Shown: positions 1-9,872 of the stretch, in pieces
How the letters are laid out: every line of letters starts with the position of its first letter
How positions within the stretch are numbered: position 1 is the stretch's first letter
Source of the DNA: Zygnema cylindricum
Lineage: Eukaryota > Streptophyta > Zygnematophyceae > Zygnematales > Zygnemataceae
Direction of reading: 5' to 3'
Length of the DNA: 25,709 nucleotides
Assembly: GCA_037447655.1 (NCBI GenBank)
Contig: JBBHKE010002723.1
Coordinates: 1 to 25,709, forward strand
Made by a program: the position numbers and the translations under genes
The notes under the pieces: model-generated
What the model was told of the DNA's origin: nothing
The model's input: the letters and a program-made list of their open reading frames with translations, nothing else
Database searches by the model: none

Positions 1-182
1 CCCTCTTCCTCTCCCTCTCCCTCTCCCTCTCCCTCTCCCTCCCCCTCTCCCCCTCCCTCCCCTCCCCCCCCCTCCCCCTCTCCCTCTCCCTCCTCCTCTC
101 CCTCTCCCTCTCCCTCTCCCTCTCCCTTTCCCTCTCCCTCTCCCCCTCCTCTCTTCCTCCCGCTCCTCCCTCGCTCTCTCCC
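1..182. repeat. (CCCTCT)n polypyrimidine microsatellite
   Basis: Almost uninterrupted CCCTCT/CCTCCC units run from the window edge to about position 182, so the repeat probably continues outside. The same motif recurs inside the cyclotransferase introns near 7030-7195 and 8030-8460. No coding potential. Confidence 0.95.
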
Positions 183-344
183 TTATACATCTTGGTATTA
201 CTAACTATATCAACCATTAGAATTCGGTTTTGTATAAAAAATGTCAAATTTTGCATTGTAGTCGCATTCCCGTCATTGTTAGTAGACTTAGAAAATGTAA
301 CTTATTTTTACTTTAATTTGTTAATATGTTTTGTTTCATTATTT

Positions 345-454
345 CAGTCCCACGTCTTATTTATGATAAAATTTGTGGTTTTTAGAAATGTATAATTCGA
401 ATTTCTTCGTTGTTAGGAAATGGATTACAAGCACACAAATGGAGCTTAATGCGC

Positions 455-509
<55 letters not shown>

Positions 510-611
510 TATTGTATTCTGTTCCGTGATCTCTGTCCCACGTCCGATTTACAATCAAATTTATAGTTTTTATAATTTGATTTTCTTAGCTATTGGGGAA
601 TGGATTGTAAC
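345..611 (+). repeat. Degenerate direct repeat flanking a microsatellite
   Basis: Positions 345-430 and 533-611 can be aligned along their length: both begin near GTCCCACGTC, share an A/T-rich middle and end at AATGGATT. The TA/TG microsatellite lies between them. This looks like a local duplication or two ends of an old element. Confidence 0.55.
457..509. repeat. (TA)n(TG)n microsatellite
   Basis: A TA dinucleotide run from about 457 to 493 passes directly into a TG run to 509, a compound microsatellite. Confidence 0.95.
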
Positions 612-1698
612 CACACTAATTGTATGAAGTAGTGCAAGGCCTGAGCTTAATGTATATTCTTGAAAGCTCTCGACATTGTCAACGATTGGTCAAAGACTTG
701 AAATGTCGACAAATGTCAACAAATTTCAATCAGGAATTACCTATAAGAGATTTATCATTAACATGTTGTGGTATCGCGATATCCATTATTTATTTGGCCT
801 ATTTTGTTGTCGAATTCCCGGGGTTAAGATAAGAAACGACAAGTTTTTGCTTTCATAAAAAAATTGAAAATCTTGAAATGTTATAAGAGCGTATTCATTC
901 GATTAAAGAGTGGGAATTAAATGAAAATTGTTACAAATCCTCCGAGTGCGAGTACTACTTAAACGTACACTCGCGATTGAAAAAGAATGAGAAAATCATT
1001 CCATTAAAAGAAAAGGGGTTAAATTAATTGGTTTAAATTCAATTGAATTAAATTTTATTTTATTAACATTTTCATTCATTGAATCAAACTTTTTGTTGAG
1101 GTTTAATTTTTTCATTTAATTGAGGTTTTGTGAAAGACGTGAAAACTCTGCGTGGGAATTCCCGTTCTTTGTTAGCAAATTTAATTTAAGAAATTAAAAA
1201 GATTAAAAAAAAAAAATGGATGTGTTAGCAAGAGGTAGAGGTTGCATTTTGGCTTTTCTATTGTACTACCGTTCTAGTGAAGTTGTGGGAATCCATTTTT
1301 CAATATATTCAGTTTGTATCTTTGGTATTTTATATCTAGAAAATAAATAAATATGACTTTTTATTAAAAGAGCACGACCAAATAAAAAAGGCAAAGAAAA
1401 ATAAAGGAGCTGAGTGATTTTATTTAATCGGTTGATTTTGTTAGTAATCTAAATTTTGTTTGACTCCCAAAATGCGAAAATGTTTTTACTTTGACAAGCC
1501 CTCCAGAAAATTATTTTCCTAATTTTAACGTTTTGATGGGTTGTCGAGCCACAATCCTGGAAAGATATCATTTATTTGTGATTTTGGACACATTGAATAA
1601 CAATTCGGACTAGTTTGTCATTGAAATTGGATTTGGATTCATTAAACAAGATTTTGGCATCAACTTCAAAAGTGATACATTATAAAAGTAAAAAAAAA

Positions 1699-1703
<5 letters not shown>

Positions 1704-1732
<29 letters not shown>
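1704..1732. repeat. (AT)n microsatellite
   Basis: Uninterrupted TA/AT dinucleotides, followed by a T run. Confidence 0.95.
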
Positions 1733-1735
<3 letters not shown>

Positions 1736-2260
1736 TTTGGTCGGTGTCATAATTGAAAGGCCAAGTTTCATTGTTTAATTTTATGTATGTTTTTTATTTT
1801 TCTTTAATATGGGCTCTAAGTGTATTTGTTTAATATGTCGTTCATGATAAATGGAAATTTTCATTCATGTCATCGACCGTAATTTAGTGTGGTCCACGAC
1901 AATGTCATACAAAAATGTGGCATAATAGAAGATTAATTTTGCATGTTTGAAGACATTGAATAGCTAACATATGAAGGTCAAAACATAAAATTTGCCACTT
2001 TGGATACGTTTTATGATCTTTAGTGTCAAATTGTAATCTACAAATGTAGAATTGGAAATTGTCCAGGAGACAAGTGGAGATAGCCTGTTTTGAGCTTTCA
2101 GAGCAAGGCATCCCTTTAAACGCTTAAATTTGTTTCGTATTCACTATTGGCTCCAATTTTCTAATGAACAACTTAATGGTGATGGTCGTTATTGATAATG
2201 GAGGAGATAATCCATCCATGCCGTCAACTAAGATATTAAAAAAAAAAAAAAACCGAATGT

Positions 2261-2373
2261 ATTAAAAGGCGCAATGGTAAACCATCGGAGTCCATGGGAA
2301 CAAAAAGGGGTGGCAATGCTAAAACTAAAAAACTACATGTGGAGGGAAGCAAGCAAAAAGGATAAGCAAGGCA
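2261..2373 (+). repeat. Dispersed repeat, copy 1 (KPSESMGTK-type)
   Basis: This roughly 113-bp segment is about 85% identical by eye to the reverse complement of 19619-19729, inside intron 8 of the H+-ATPase gene. Translated, both copies read a basic peptide containing [10 protein letters not shown], so the repeat probably derives from a coding part of a mobile element or gene. I do not recognise the family. A weaker relative may lie at 2553-2620. Confidence 0.75.
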
Positions 2374-3680
2374 GAAGGAACAAACACACGGAAAAATGAC
2401 AAGTAAAACAAAAACACCCAAAGAAGCAACAACCACCTAAGGAAAGACCCAATTACAATTAGGATATTAGACTATTTTGCCATCAACAAATGTCACATCA
2501 TATTTTGTGCACTAGAAGTGTCATTAAGCTTCAGAAAGAGAGAGAGTGATGGTAAACTATCTGGGTATGCGGAAACCAAAAGAAAGCAAACTCCAAAGGG
2601 AAATTGAAAAACCACACAAGGGAGTTAAAAACCTAAAAAAAAAAACACAATTTCAAAACAGGCTGCAGAAGGAAAACACTACGACAAAATTAACGGAAGA
2701 AAAAGGCAACTGAACATAGGACGCAGAAAAGAGCAACAAGCACAATAACAATAACAACAAAATATTAAACTCTAACAAGTACAACAACATCAAATATAAT
2801 CAAGAACCTCTAAAAGAGGTCAACCCCATAAATCCCTTAATTTTGGCTAAGTATACTAAGGGAGGTTTAGGACGCAACGACGATCCATAACCGCACTAGC
2901 GGCTCCAAGGAGAATATAAGATTGCACGAAAAAAATAAACATCGACGACAAAAACTCACAAAGACAAAAGGTGTAAGGACAAAAGGGGAAGGGCTCGCGA
3001 GGTCTCTCCTCGTAAGGAACTTCGACAACAAACACAAAGCAACTCATAAAAAACTTGCCCAAACAACTATCTTAACCACCATCAGAAGGAAATTATCCAT
3101 AATATTGTAGCGCAAATAATATTGCTCCTTGCTTCTTCCGATGTCACGTGTTTTTGGTTAGACACGTCAACCCACTATACCTAGGACTAATAACGCATCG
3201 TCCCTCCAATATGTCAAAGTTGTTTGACCCCCCACTCGGTGCCACTAAGGTTCGTCAAAACAATGACAACAAGGGTGCGACCGGCACCATTGAGCAAGAC
3301 AACAAAAATTCCACAGCAAGTGATAACAAGTGAAACTTCATGACATAAAAAGTGAGACCTCGTAGCAAACAGAATAGTGTGCATCATAAGCAATAGTTTG
3401 TGGTAGTGTCGTGAACAATGTCGCACGTTTGAATCAAATCTTCCCCACGGGAGCAATGGATGTTGTTGGGCTTAAAACAGAGTCACTTGGGCAAACTAAA
3501 GAGCCTTAGTAAAGGCGGAATAGGGAGGCAAAGTTTAAATTGGAAGGTGGGTGGTGATTTGAGCACGTGTTAACAATGTTATTGAGGAATGCCGAATGGC
3601 CTTTTGCATATCAAGTTACTTTTATAACTCATCTTAAGGTTGTTTTACAAAATGCAATGACGCGCAAATACAAAAATTAA
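2374..3680. other. A-rich intergenic stretch, no gene recognised
   Basis: The plus strand is strongly A-rich, with many AACAA and AAAG runs. Open frames on both strands are under 85 codons and low in complexity. It may be decayed mobile-element sequence, because the upstream repeat copy has the same composition, but no protein family is recognisable. Confidence 0.45.
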
Positions 3681-3800
3681 GTGACTGTGATGGCCACGAG
3701 AAATAAGGTAGTAACTGTGATGGCCACGAGAAATAAGGTAGTGACTGTGATGGCCACGAGAAATAAGGTAGTGACTAAATTAGCCGCGAGAAATAAGGAG
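3681..3800. repeat. Tandem repeat, four 30-bp units
   Basis: Units start at 3681, 3711, 3741 and 3771. The first three differ by a single base (GTGACTGTGA or GTAACTGTGA, then TGGCCACGAGAAATAAGGTA); the fourth is degenerate. A 30-bp period is a multiple of three and the frame is open through the array, but an in-frame TAA sits directly before unit 1, so coding is unlikely. There are no spacers, so it is not a CRISPR array. Confidence 0.95.
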
Positions 3801-5390
3801 GGGGGTCTGTTCTAGCGACATGTGTAATGTATGGAAAAAAAAACAAGATAAACTAATATTTTTATTGAGAGACATTTTTAGACGTTGCAAATGGTTTATG
3901 GTTTGTCCAACTCGGGAGTTGATCTTGAAAAATTATTGAGACACGTAACGCACCCATTAAAAAATCAATTTTCACACATTTTTGTTCTTCCCAATTTTTT
4001 TTTTCGCGTTGTCGTTTGCGACAAAGTTTTCATGTAGCTTCTATTCGTTTTGGTGTTATAGGCCTGCTTTGAGTTTGAACAATACTCCCAATTCTTACTA
4101 ACATTCAAACAATACCACATTGTTCAACCTTTTAAATCGTTTATGACCTAGAAAATCTTACGCAAAATTCAAAATGACTCGTGGACAATAAATTATATGT
4201 CATTAAGGCAATACATGCTTTATGACCTTATTAATGATTCCTTCTTTCTATTGGGGTTCTAAGTAGGGTGTGCATCATCGATAGTAATGCCATTGTTTGA
4301 AATGAAATAAAAGAAACAATTTTTTGAAAGTTGATGGGGTTTCTTTGGAATTCCATGGTTAGTCTTGAAAAACCCATAACGATTTGGAAACAAAATTTGC
4401 GGAAACAAAAAGCTAAACTCATAACACTTGGTTGAAATAAATAGATTACGCTCCTTTGGAAGTGTCTTTGCAATTTCATATTGTATTTGCTGTTTAAACT
4501 ACAACAATTGTTCAGACCGGGATTAAACGTTTGAACGTTTAATAAATTTAACCGGGTGATGACCACACGGCTATGGTATTTTAGCAATTATTCCAGATTA
4601 AAAAAGAATCAAACCAGTGTAGAATACTGTATTTTTATTGCGGCATAATATTCAATACGGTTCTAAATCATACAGTTCACCTAGAAAAAACGATAAAGCA
4701 CTTCCGGTTTTGCCGCCTTTATTATTTTTGTGCATATCTTTTTCTTTTTTTTTACCCCCTTTGAATCCAGATGGTTTTTCCGCCGCAAGTTTTGCGATAA
4801 AGATTCTTTCTTTTATTTTGTTGGAACTCACAAGTCACAACCGCGAGTTTTTATTGGCCGAAACATGACTCTGGTCTTCGGTCATTCACATGGGCGTCAA
4901 AATCGGGTACAGCTAAAACGACACTGGAATGAAGCCAAAAGTGGCTTAATGGGCTGAAGGCCAAACGGCGATAAATATAATTTGCATATTGGCAGTATTT
5001 TCTGCCAACTATGATGACGTTCAACCTCCACGGCTCCAGACAAATCACCCTAGCGACAAATCATACGATCAGAGTCAAATACAATAAAGACAAGTTTCCG
5101 CGGTTGTGATTGCGCCACAGTGCGAGTCTCGCATCTCGTTTGTCATAACAATTGCAGTTTCGACAAAGACTTTTTTTTTATAACAAGACAGCGCCTCAAT
5201 GATGGCAATGATAACCATATTGACATGTTTCTGTTCGGGATAACAAACAAACCTCTGAATCCCGTCAGCCAACCGCGCATCGTCATGAATCTTTGTCGTT
5301 CTTACTGTAGATGTACGATAATTTTTTGTTATTTTGTTTTTTTGTCGTACAGGAAAGAATTTTAGCTTTTAAGTTTTTGCGACACCAATT
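3801..5390. other. Intergenic DNA upstream of the GTAC-rich element
   Basis: No recognisable gene. The longest open frame (118 codons, minus strand, 4231-4587) resembles no family I know. A short match to the dispersed repeat of 2261-2373 may lie near 4755-4800 on the minus strand. Confidence 0.4.
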
Positions 5391-6030
5391 CGAATATCCA
5401 ACGCGTATAAAACCGAATGTACGGTAAAGCGCTGATTTCGAGCAAACGGTACGGTAGAACAGAAATCCAATACCGTAGCATTTTTTTCACGTACTTACCT
5501 ACGGTATATTTTAAGTACACCAACACCTCTCCCCCCCCCCAAAAAAGAACAGGCTTTGTACCGCGCTCCCCTTCCGTACCTGTACCTTCCCACACTGTCC
5601 GAAGTCACTCCGACCTACAGTACACAGTGGAGTACAGTACAGTACTTTACAGTACAGTACAGTACTGTAGTGTAATGTTCAGTACAGAAGTAGTTCTTAC
5701 CTATGAGACCATTTTTTTTCGTTTTTTGCTTACCCGGCCGTATATATATATTTTTTTTTCTGTATCACCCGGCCGAATCCGGCCGGCTCTCAAAACTTGG
5801 CACCCGAACCCGTTCCGGGTCGGATGCGGCCGGCCGGGTACGGATCAGGTACGGATTCGAGTACCCGATTGCGACCTCGGCTCTGGTCGTAATCTAGGGG
5901 TACCAATAGTGTTATTAACACTGCTAGCGATTCACAGTGTACTGCCACTGAACAGTACCGGCAGAACCGATACTGGTAGAACAGTACTGTACTGTACTGT
6001 AGCGGAACATTTGTATCCGATTTTATTTTA
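5391..6030. mobile_element. GTAC-rich composite element
   Basis: The block is dense in GTAC (eight occurrences in 5620-5685) and holds a GC-rich core (about 5765-5880) with repeated CCGGCCG and ACCCG words. It also contains a GTTATTAACACT motif at 5909-5920 shared with short elements elsewhere in the window. No transposase frame is present, so it would be non-autonomous. GTAC is also the core bound by SBP-type factors in green plants, but the repeat structure argues for an element first. Confidence 0.6.
5648..6001. mobile_element. 354-bp unit with 20-bp perfect terminal inverted repeats
   Basis: TACAGTACAGTACAGTACTG at 5648-5667 is the exact reverse complement of 5982-6001. The enclosed 314 bp carry the GC-rich CCGGCCG core. 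No convincing target-site duplication is visible. Part of the terminal match comes from the repetitive CAGTA word, so a simple-repeat origin of the ends is possible. Confidence 0.6.
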
Positions 6031-6255
6031 GTGCGAACACATTATATACGGAATAGGCTGCACGGGTCATACAATTTAACGGCTTTTTTCGTCGCGCGTT
6101 TGTACCGTAAAAGGGCGCACTCTCGCCTCACGACTTTTCCTAACCCTAGCAACTGACATGGCAGCCTTCTCCACATCTGACGCTTGACACGTGCGGCAAG
6201 TTATCAAGTGACCTGGAAGACTTATTTCCCTCTCTCTCCCGGTTCTCCCTCCCTG
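6031..6255 (+). promoter_or_regulatory. Leader/promoter region of the cyclotransferase gene
   Basis: The 225 bp before the start codon contain a telo-box-like TAACCCTA (6141-6148), a motif common near plant transcription starts, and a short upstream open frame at 6158-6187. TATATA-like sequence lies near 6042. The transcription start cannot be placed from sequence. Confidence 0.35.
6158..6187 (+). CDS. Upstream ORF in the cyclotransferase leader
   Basis: A nine-codon frame, MAAFSTSDA then TGA, ends 68 bp before the main ATG. If it lies in the mature leader it could reduce translation of the main frame. Whether it is transcribed is unknown. Confidence 0.3.
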   Translation: MAAFSTSDA

Positions 6256-6364
6256 ATGGTACTGTGGATATTCGGGTACGGCTCCCTCATATGGAAGGCG
6301 GGGTTCGAGTACGACCGTCGCGTCACGGGCTATGTACGGAACCACAGCCGCCTCTTCTACCAAG
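6256..6364 (+). CDS. Cyclotransferase exon 1 (FGYGSL motif)
   Basis: 36 codons plus one base, from MVLWIFGYGSLIWK to RLFYQ and the first base of a Gly codon. Donor is AAG|GTCGGC at 6365. The coding sequence is GC-rich and well conserved with plant homologues. Confidence 0.9.
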
Positions 6365-6389
6365 GTCGGCTGCTCTGCACACCTAAAGG

Positions 6390-6565
6390 CCTGCGGAAAA
6401 ACCCTAAAAAACCTGAAAATAGCTTGGAAAACCTGTAGAAAACCCTAAAAAGCTAAGGAAAAACCTAAAAACCCTAGAAAGTTTTGAAACCTAAAAGCTC
6501 TTAAAAAATCTTAAAAACCCTAAAAATCTGAAATCTCTGAATAAACCCTGAAAACCCTAAAAAAA
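6390..6565. repeat. Degenerate telomere-like CCCTAAA repeats
   Basis: AACCCTAAA and variants (ACCTAAAA, ACCCTAGAAA, ACCCTGAAAA) recur with irregular spacing. CCCTAAA is the plant-type telomere unit, so this may be a decayed interstitial telomeric tract or a CCCTAAA-like simple repeat. Confidence 0.6.
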
Positions 6566-6689
6566 TAGCAAGGTGGATAAGAGCGAGATGTGAAACAGGG
6601 ACATTGTTACAGCGACTGCCATAGATGTGACGGTGACATTCCAAATATACAGCTGTCACATTTTTGTCTTTTTTGAAAGATTTGAAAGA

Positions 6690-6850
6690 CGAGGAACGAG
6701 AGGGGAAGGGAAGAGGGAAAGGGAGGAGGAGAGAAAGGGGGGGAGAGGGAGAGGGAGAGGGAGGGAAAGGGAGAGGGAGGGAACGAGAGCGAGCGAGAGA
6801 GAGGGAAAAGGCGGGACAGGGAGAATGCAGGAAAGGGAATGAGAGAGAAC
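6690..6850. repeat. Purine (GGGAGA)n tract
   Basis: Almost pure G/A on the sense strand of intron 1. Complementary in composition to the pyrimidine tract at 7030-7195 of the same intron. Confidence 0.9.
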
Positions 6851-7029
6851 CCTTTCCTCTCTTCAGTTGACTTCTGTAGTGTGAATGGATGGAAACGGAA
6901 AGAGATGAATTTTTAAAAACTGATTGATTGGCTCACTGGCAGTCTTGATGTCCACACTAATTGTGGTGAGTGACATTCCTGCTAGGGTTGGAAAGCCTCT
7001 CGGAATGAATGTATCCATCACTCTCATGT

Positions 7030-7195
7030 TTACCTCTCTCTCTCTCTTCTTTCTCTCTTCTCCCCTCTTTTTTCCTTCTCTCTCTTCTCTCTCTTCTCTC
7101 TCGCTCCTCTATCCCTTTCCTCTCTCCCCTTCTCTCCTCTCCCTGCCTCTCCCTCTGTCTCTCTCCCTCCCTCCCTCCCTCCCTCCCTCCCTCAG
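7030..7195. repeat. Pyrimidine (CTCTCC)n tract ending at a splice acceptor
   Basis: About 165 bp of nearly pure C/T, ending in (CCTC)n and the acceptor AG at 7194-7195. It serves as an unusually long polypyrimidine tract. Confidence 0.9.
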
Positions 7196-7272
7196 GTAGC
7201 ACCGACCACAGAGGCACACCGGAGGCCCCGGGCCGAACCGTCACTCTGGAGTATTGCGAAAATGCCATAACT
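7196..7272 (+). CDS. Cyclotransferase exon 2 (TDHRGTPE block)
   Basis: Completes the Gly codon from exon 1 and reads STDHRGTPEAPGRTVTLE followed by YCENAIT. Donor is ACT|GTACGG at 7273, phase 0. The block is a hallmark of plant ChaC-like proteins. Confidence 0.85.
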
Positions 7273-7699
7273 GTACGGATTAGTTTGCTCCTTACTCCTC
7301 CTCTTTGCTTTGTTTTTCATGTGTTTTGTCTTTCTTGCATTTTGCCATCTTCTACATGTTGTCCAATATGATTTTTTAATTTTTTTTAACTGAATTCAAG
7401 TTTTTTTTGTTTTAGAATTTGATCTCAGTTTCCGATTATGGTTTCGATTTCATTTATTTCACTACCAACCTTTCTAGTTATCCGTTTGGGTTACTGTATT
7501 CCAGGAAAGGCAATTTTTTTTCCATTAATTGGAAGTTTTAGGGGTTTTTGGTTTCATCGAGTTTGATTTTTCATTTTATTGTTTTACTTTGCTGTAGTAG
7601 ATTATTTATGGATGTGTTACTGGTTTCCTGCCTGATTTGTTGCTGTGTAGCAATATTTTTCTCACAACAATTAGTGTAGACCGAGTTGGCGTGTTGGTA

Positions 7700-7815
7700 G
7701 GAGAGGGAGGGGCGGTGTAAGGGGAGAAAGAGGGGAAAGGGGGCGAGGAAGTAGAGGCCGAGGAGGGTAAGGGACATGGAGAAGGCGTCGGAGAGGGAGA
7801 GGGAGAAGAGAATCT
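7700..7815. repeat. Purine (GGGAGA)-rich tract
   Basis: G/A-rich sense-strand sequence with a few interruptions, the second purine tract in this gene. Confidence 0.8.
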
Positions 7816-8029
7816 GAAAAAGTGTGGGTCGGGACAATCATGACCTGTATTACCTTTTGGTTTAATCCACACTATTAAAGGTACCATTGACGTGAGTCCA
7901 GAGCATGTGGAAGACTTACGGTGTATCAATTCTGATTGTTTCATTGAATGGGGGGGGCTGGAGGGAGAGGGGTTGACAGTGGGGGGCAGCCTACTCCATA
8001 GAGGGAGGAAAGGACGCAGAACAGACGCT

Positions 8030-8462
8030 CTCTCCCTCTCCCCCTCCCTCTCCCTCTCCCTCTCCCTCTCCGTTCTAGATTTGCCTACTCCCTTTCCCTC
8101 TCTCCCTTCTCTACATTTGCATTCTTACTCTCACCCTCCCTCTCCTCTAAATCTACCCTATCCCACTCCCTTTCCCTTTCCCTCTCTTAAAAATTTGCAT
8201 TATCTCTCTTTTTCTCCCAAAAATCTGCCATATTCTCCCTCTCCCTCATTCTCCTCTAAATATGCCCTCTCTTCCCCTCTTTGTTTCCACTAAATTTGCC
8301 CCTCTAAATCGGTCCCCTCCCTCTCCCTCTCCCTCTCCCCCTTTTTCTCCCTCTCCCTCTCCTCTCCCTCTCCCTCTCCCTCTCTCTCTCCCTCTCCCTC
8401 TCTCCCTCTCTCCCTCTCTCCCCCTCTCCCTCTCTCCCTCTCTCCCTCTCTACCTCTCTCCC
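8030..8462. repeat. Pyrimidine (CTCCCT)n tract
   Basis: Dense CTCCCT and CTCTCC units with short AT-rich interruptions, densest at 8310-8462. The same motif as at the window start. Open frames across it are Ser/Pro/Leu artefacts. Confidence 0.9.
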
Positions 8463-8907
8463 ATTGTTACAAGTGGGGTAATAGAATTAAAAAAGAAAAA
8501 TCAAAGAGCTGTGCAACCTTTTAAAAGGTTCCCTTTGTAAAAATAGCATTTTATAAATCTTAAACTTAGGTCTAGGTTCAAAGAATGGACTATGTTTGAG
8601 TTTTGGTTTACGAGTAGTTGTACCCCATTGCTGGAAATGAGGGGTTACTTAGAAAATAATATTGGGTTCGTGGCGAAAGGAGAGGAAAGGGAAGGCTGGA
8701 GAGAAAGAGGAGATTGAGAGAGAAACTGACGAGGAAATGGCTAGTGAGGATAGGAGCATAACTATTTTCGAGACTAACACTATGGAGGCGGGACTATATC
8801 TGGATGTAACTGAAACGAATTATGAAGCTGAATGGGACGGAGGCATTAAGGTTGTGATAATGTCAAAACTGAAACTGTAACGGAACTGAATGGATGCGTG
8901 GCCACAG

Positions 8908-8987
8908 GCAAATCGCGCATGCTAAGGGGCCCTCTGGAACCAATGCGGAGTACTTATTTCGGTTGGAAGCAGCTCTTAAGGAGATAG
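8908..8987 (+). CDS. Cyclotransferase exon (AKGPSGTN.EYLF segment)
   Basis: The acceptor is CCACAG|G at 8907/8908. The peptide QIAHAKGPSGTNAEYLFRLE matches the conserved late segment of plant ChaC-like proteins. The donor ATAG|GTCAGT at 8988 leaves phase 1. The first base completes a codon from an upstream exon that I could not identify. Confidence 0.88.
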
Positions 8988-9786
8988 GTCAGTCTTTTCT
9001 CCTCAAAATCCTTTCAAAAAACTCAAAAAAATCCAGAAAATGCGCCTAAAGACCTGCTGAAAACCACCCTGTAACCGCTTCTTGAACCAAACCAGCTAAG
9101 ATGATTTTCGAAAATCTCACCTCAAAAAGCACATTCAAAGCTCGAATCAACTTCCTTATCGTGATATTTTACTCATGATAAAAATAGGAAAGTAAAGAAT
9201 GGGTGCGAACCACACTTGGGTGCTTGGGTACACTGTGTATCGTTATTGGCGTTGATGTTTTTTTCGACCGTTAAACTCTCTTTTTTCTTTGCACACTTGT
9301 CGGATTATTAATCCAACGGTAGCGATGGAGAGGTAAGATTCTTACCTTTCAACTAGCGGTCTCCAAATGAAAAACGGACGGGTGTGCACGGAGAAAAATG
9401 GTTTAAATGGTGAAAAAAACATTTGACGGTAATAGGGATATACAGTGTAGTTTCATTTTTGGAAATTTACGTTGTTTGAGTTTCAATTCACACCGACCCA
9501 AGCATTTCATTCGATTGGAATACCATTTCATCGAATAAATGCTGTTTTGTAGCATTAAATTTGTTCTACCATTTAAATTGTTTTTTGCCATTGTTTTCAA
9601 TGATTCTTGTGAATGTTTTCTGAAGTATAGAAACATATTCGGTAATTTAAGGGTGTACTTGCCTTTTATGGATGAGAAGATAAGTCATTTTAAAATATTA
9701 CACGGATGTTAAATATTGCTCGATTGAACCAAAACTTGTGTTTATTTTTACTCAATTTCTTTTGTTTTTTTTTTGGGACTCAATAG
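8988..9786 (+). other. Cyclotransferase last intron, with a dispersed repeat copy
   Basis: A 799-bp AT-rich intron. It contains hairpin-repeat copy A (about 9199-9430), related to 10690-10925. It ends in a T-rich stretch and ACTCAATAG. Confidence 0.8.
9199..9430 (+). repeat. Hairpin-bearing dispersed repeat, copy A
   Basis: Alignable with 10690-10925. The best segment runs from GCACACTTGTC through a 7-bp hairpin (9331-9337 with 9341-9347) to a GTGTGCAC word. The hairpin stem differs from copy B at three positions, all compensated. No protein is encoded; a SINE- or MITE-like unit is likely. Confidence 0.75.
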
Positions 9787-9872
9787 AAGCTGAGGATGAG
9801 CATGTCACGGATATTGCGAATCAAGTGCGAACCATAATTGGAGTGGACGGTCTACAAAATGGAGATACGTGA
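9787..9872 (+). CDS. Cyclotransferase terminal exon
   Basis: With the G left by the previous exon it reads EAEDEHVTDIANQVRTIIGV, a short tail and TGA at 9870-9872. It matches the C-terminal helix that follows the LEKAL..I segment in plant homologues; the tail is shorter than in Arabidopsis. Confidence 0.85.

Larger units (their letters stand above)
183..2255. other. AT-rich intergenic DNA, no gene recognised
   Basis: Open frames here are short, AT-rich and match no family I know. The stretch holds a TA/TG microsatellite at 457-509, a degenerate direct repeat around it (345-430 and 533-611), a poly-A run near 1207 and an AT microsatellite at 1704-1732. I see no splice-phase-consistent exon chain. 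Confidence 0.6.
6365..7195 (+). other. Cyclotransferase intron 1
   Basis: An 831-bp intron with three blocks: degenerate AAACCCTAAA repeats at about 6390-6565, a purine (GGGAGA) tract at about 6690-6850, and a pyrimidine tract at about 7030-7195 that runs directly into the acceptor CCTCAG. The many open frames here are low-complexity artefacts. Confidence 0.8.
7273..8907 (+). other. Interval where the catalytic exons should lie
   Basis: The interval holds a purine tract (about 7700-7815), a long CTCCCT tract (about 8030-8462) and AT-rich filler. The CWG.AY and LGPAP-type segments of the family were searched for by eye in all plus-strand frames and not found. A frame at 8770-8880 contains YLDVTETNY, faintly like the family's catalytic YLE.RE..Y segment, but it has no supported flanks. 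Confidence 0.6.
6256..9872 (+). pseudogene. GGCT2: ChaC/GGCT2-type gamma-glutamylcyclotransferase, central exons not found
   Basis: Family members cleave glutathione or gamma-glutamyl peptides in the cytosol, releasing 5-oxoproline. Four exons match in order and phase: 6256-6364, 7196-7272, 8908-8987 and 9787-9872. They give the N-terminal MVLWIFGYGSLIWK with the FGYGSL substrate-binding loop at residues 6-11, the TDHRGTPE...GRTVTLE block, the late GPSGTNAEYLF segment and the C-terminal helix, ending at TGA 9870-9872. Exon 2 ends in phase 0 and the 8908 exon begins with the last base of a codon, so coding sequence must lie between them. The family has about 75 residues there, including the catalytic Glu. 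I find no matching exon in 7273-8907, which is full of GA and CT tracts. Either the gene is broken or its middle is too diverged or misassembled to see. The start is chosen because the family begins MVLW. Confidence 0.65.

Noticed and set aside
3681-3800. CRISPR-like array.
   Set aside because: The units abut with no spacers, and the genome is eukaryotic.
6627-8540. Several open frames of 70-130 codons rich in Arg/Glu/Gly or Ser/Pro/Leu.
   Set aside because: They are translations of GA and CT simple repeats on both strands.
8770-8880. YLDVTETNYEAEW as the missing catalytic exon of the cyclotransferase.
   Set aside because: Only about five identities in eleven residues; no CWG.AY segment before it and no phase-2 donor before the next exon at a plausible distance.
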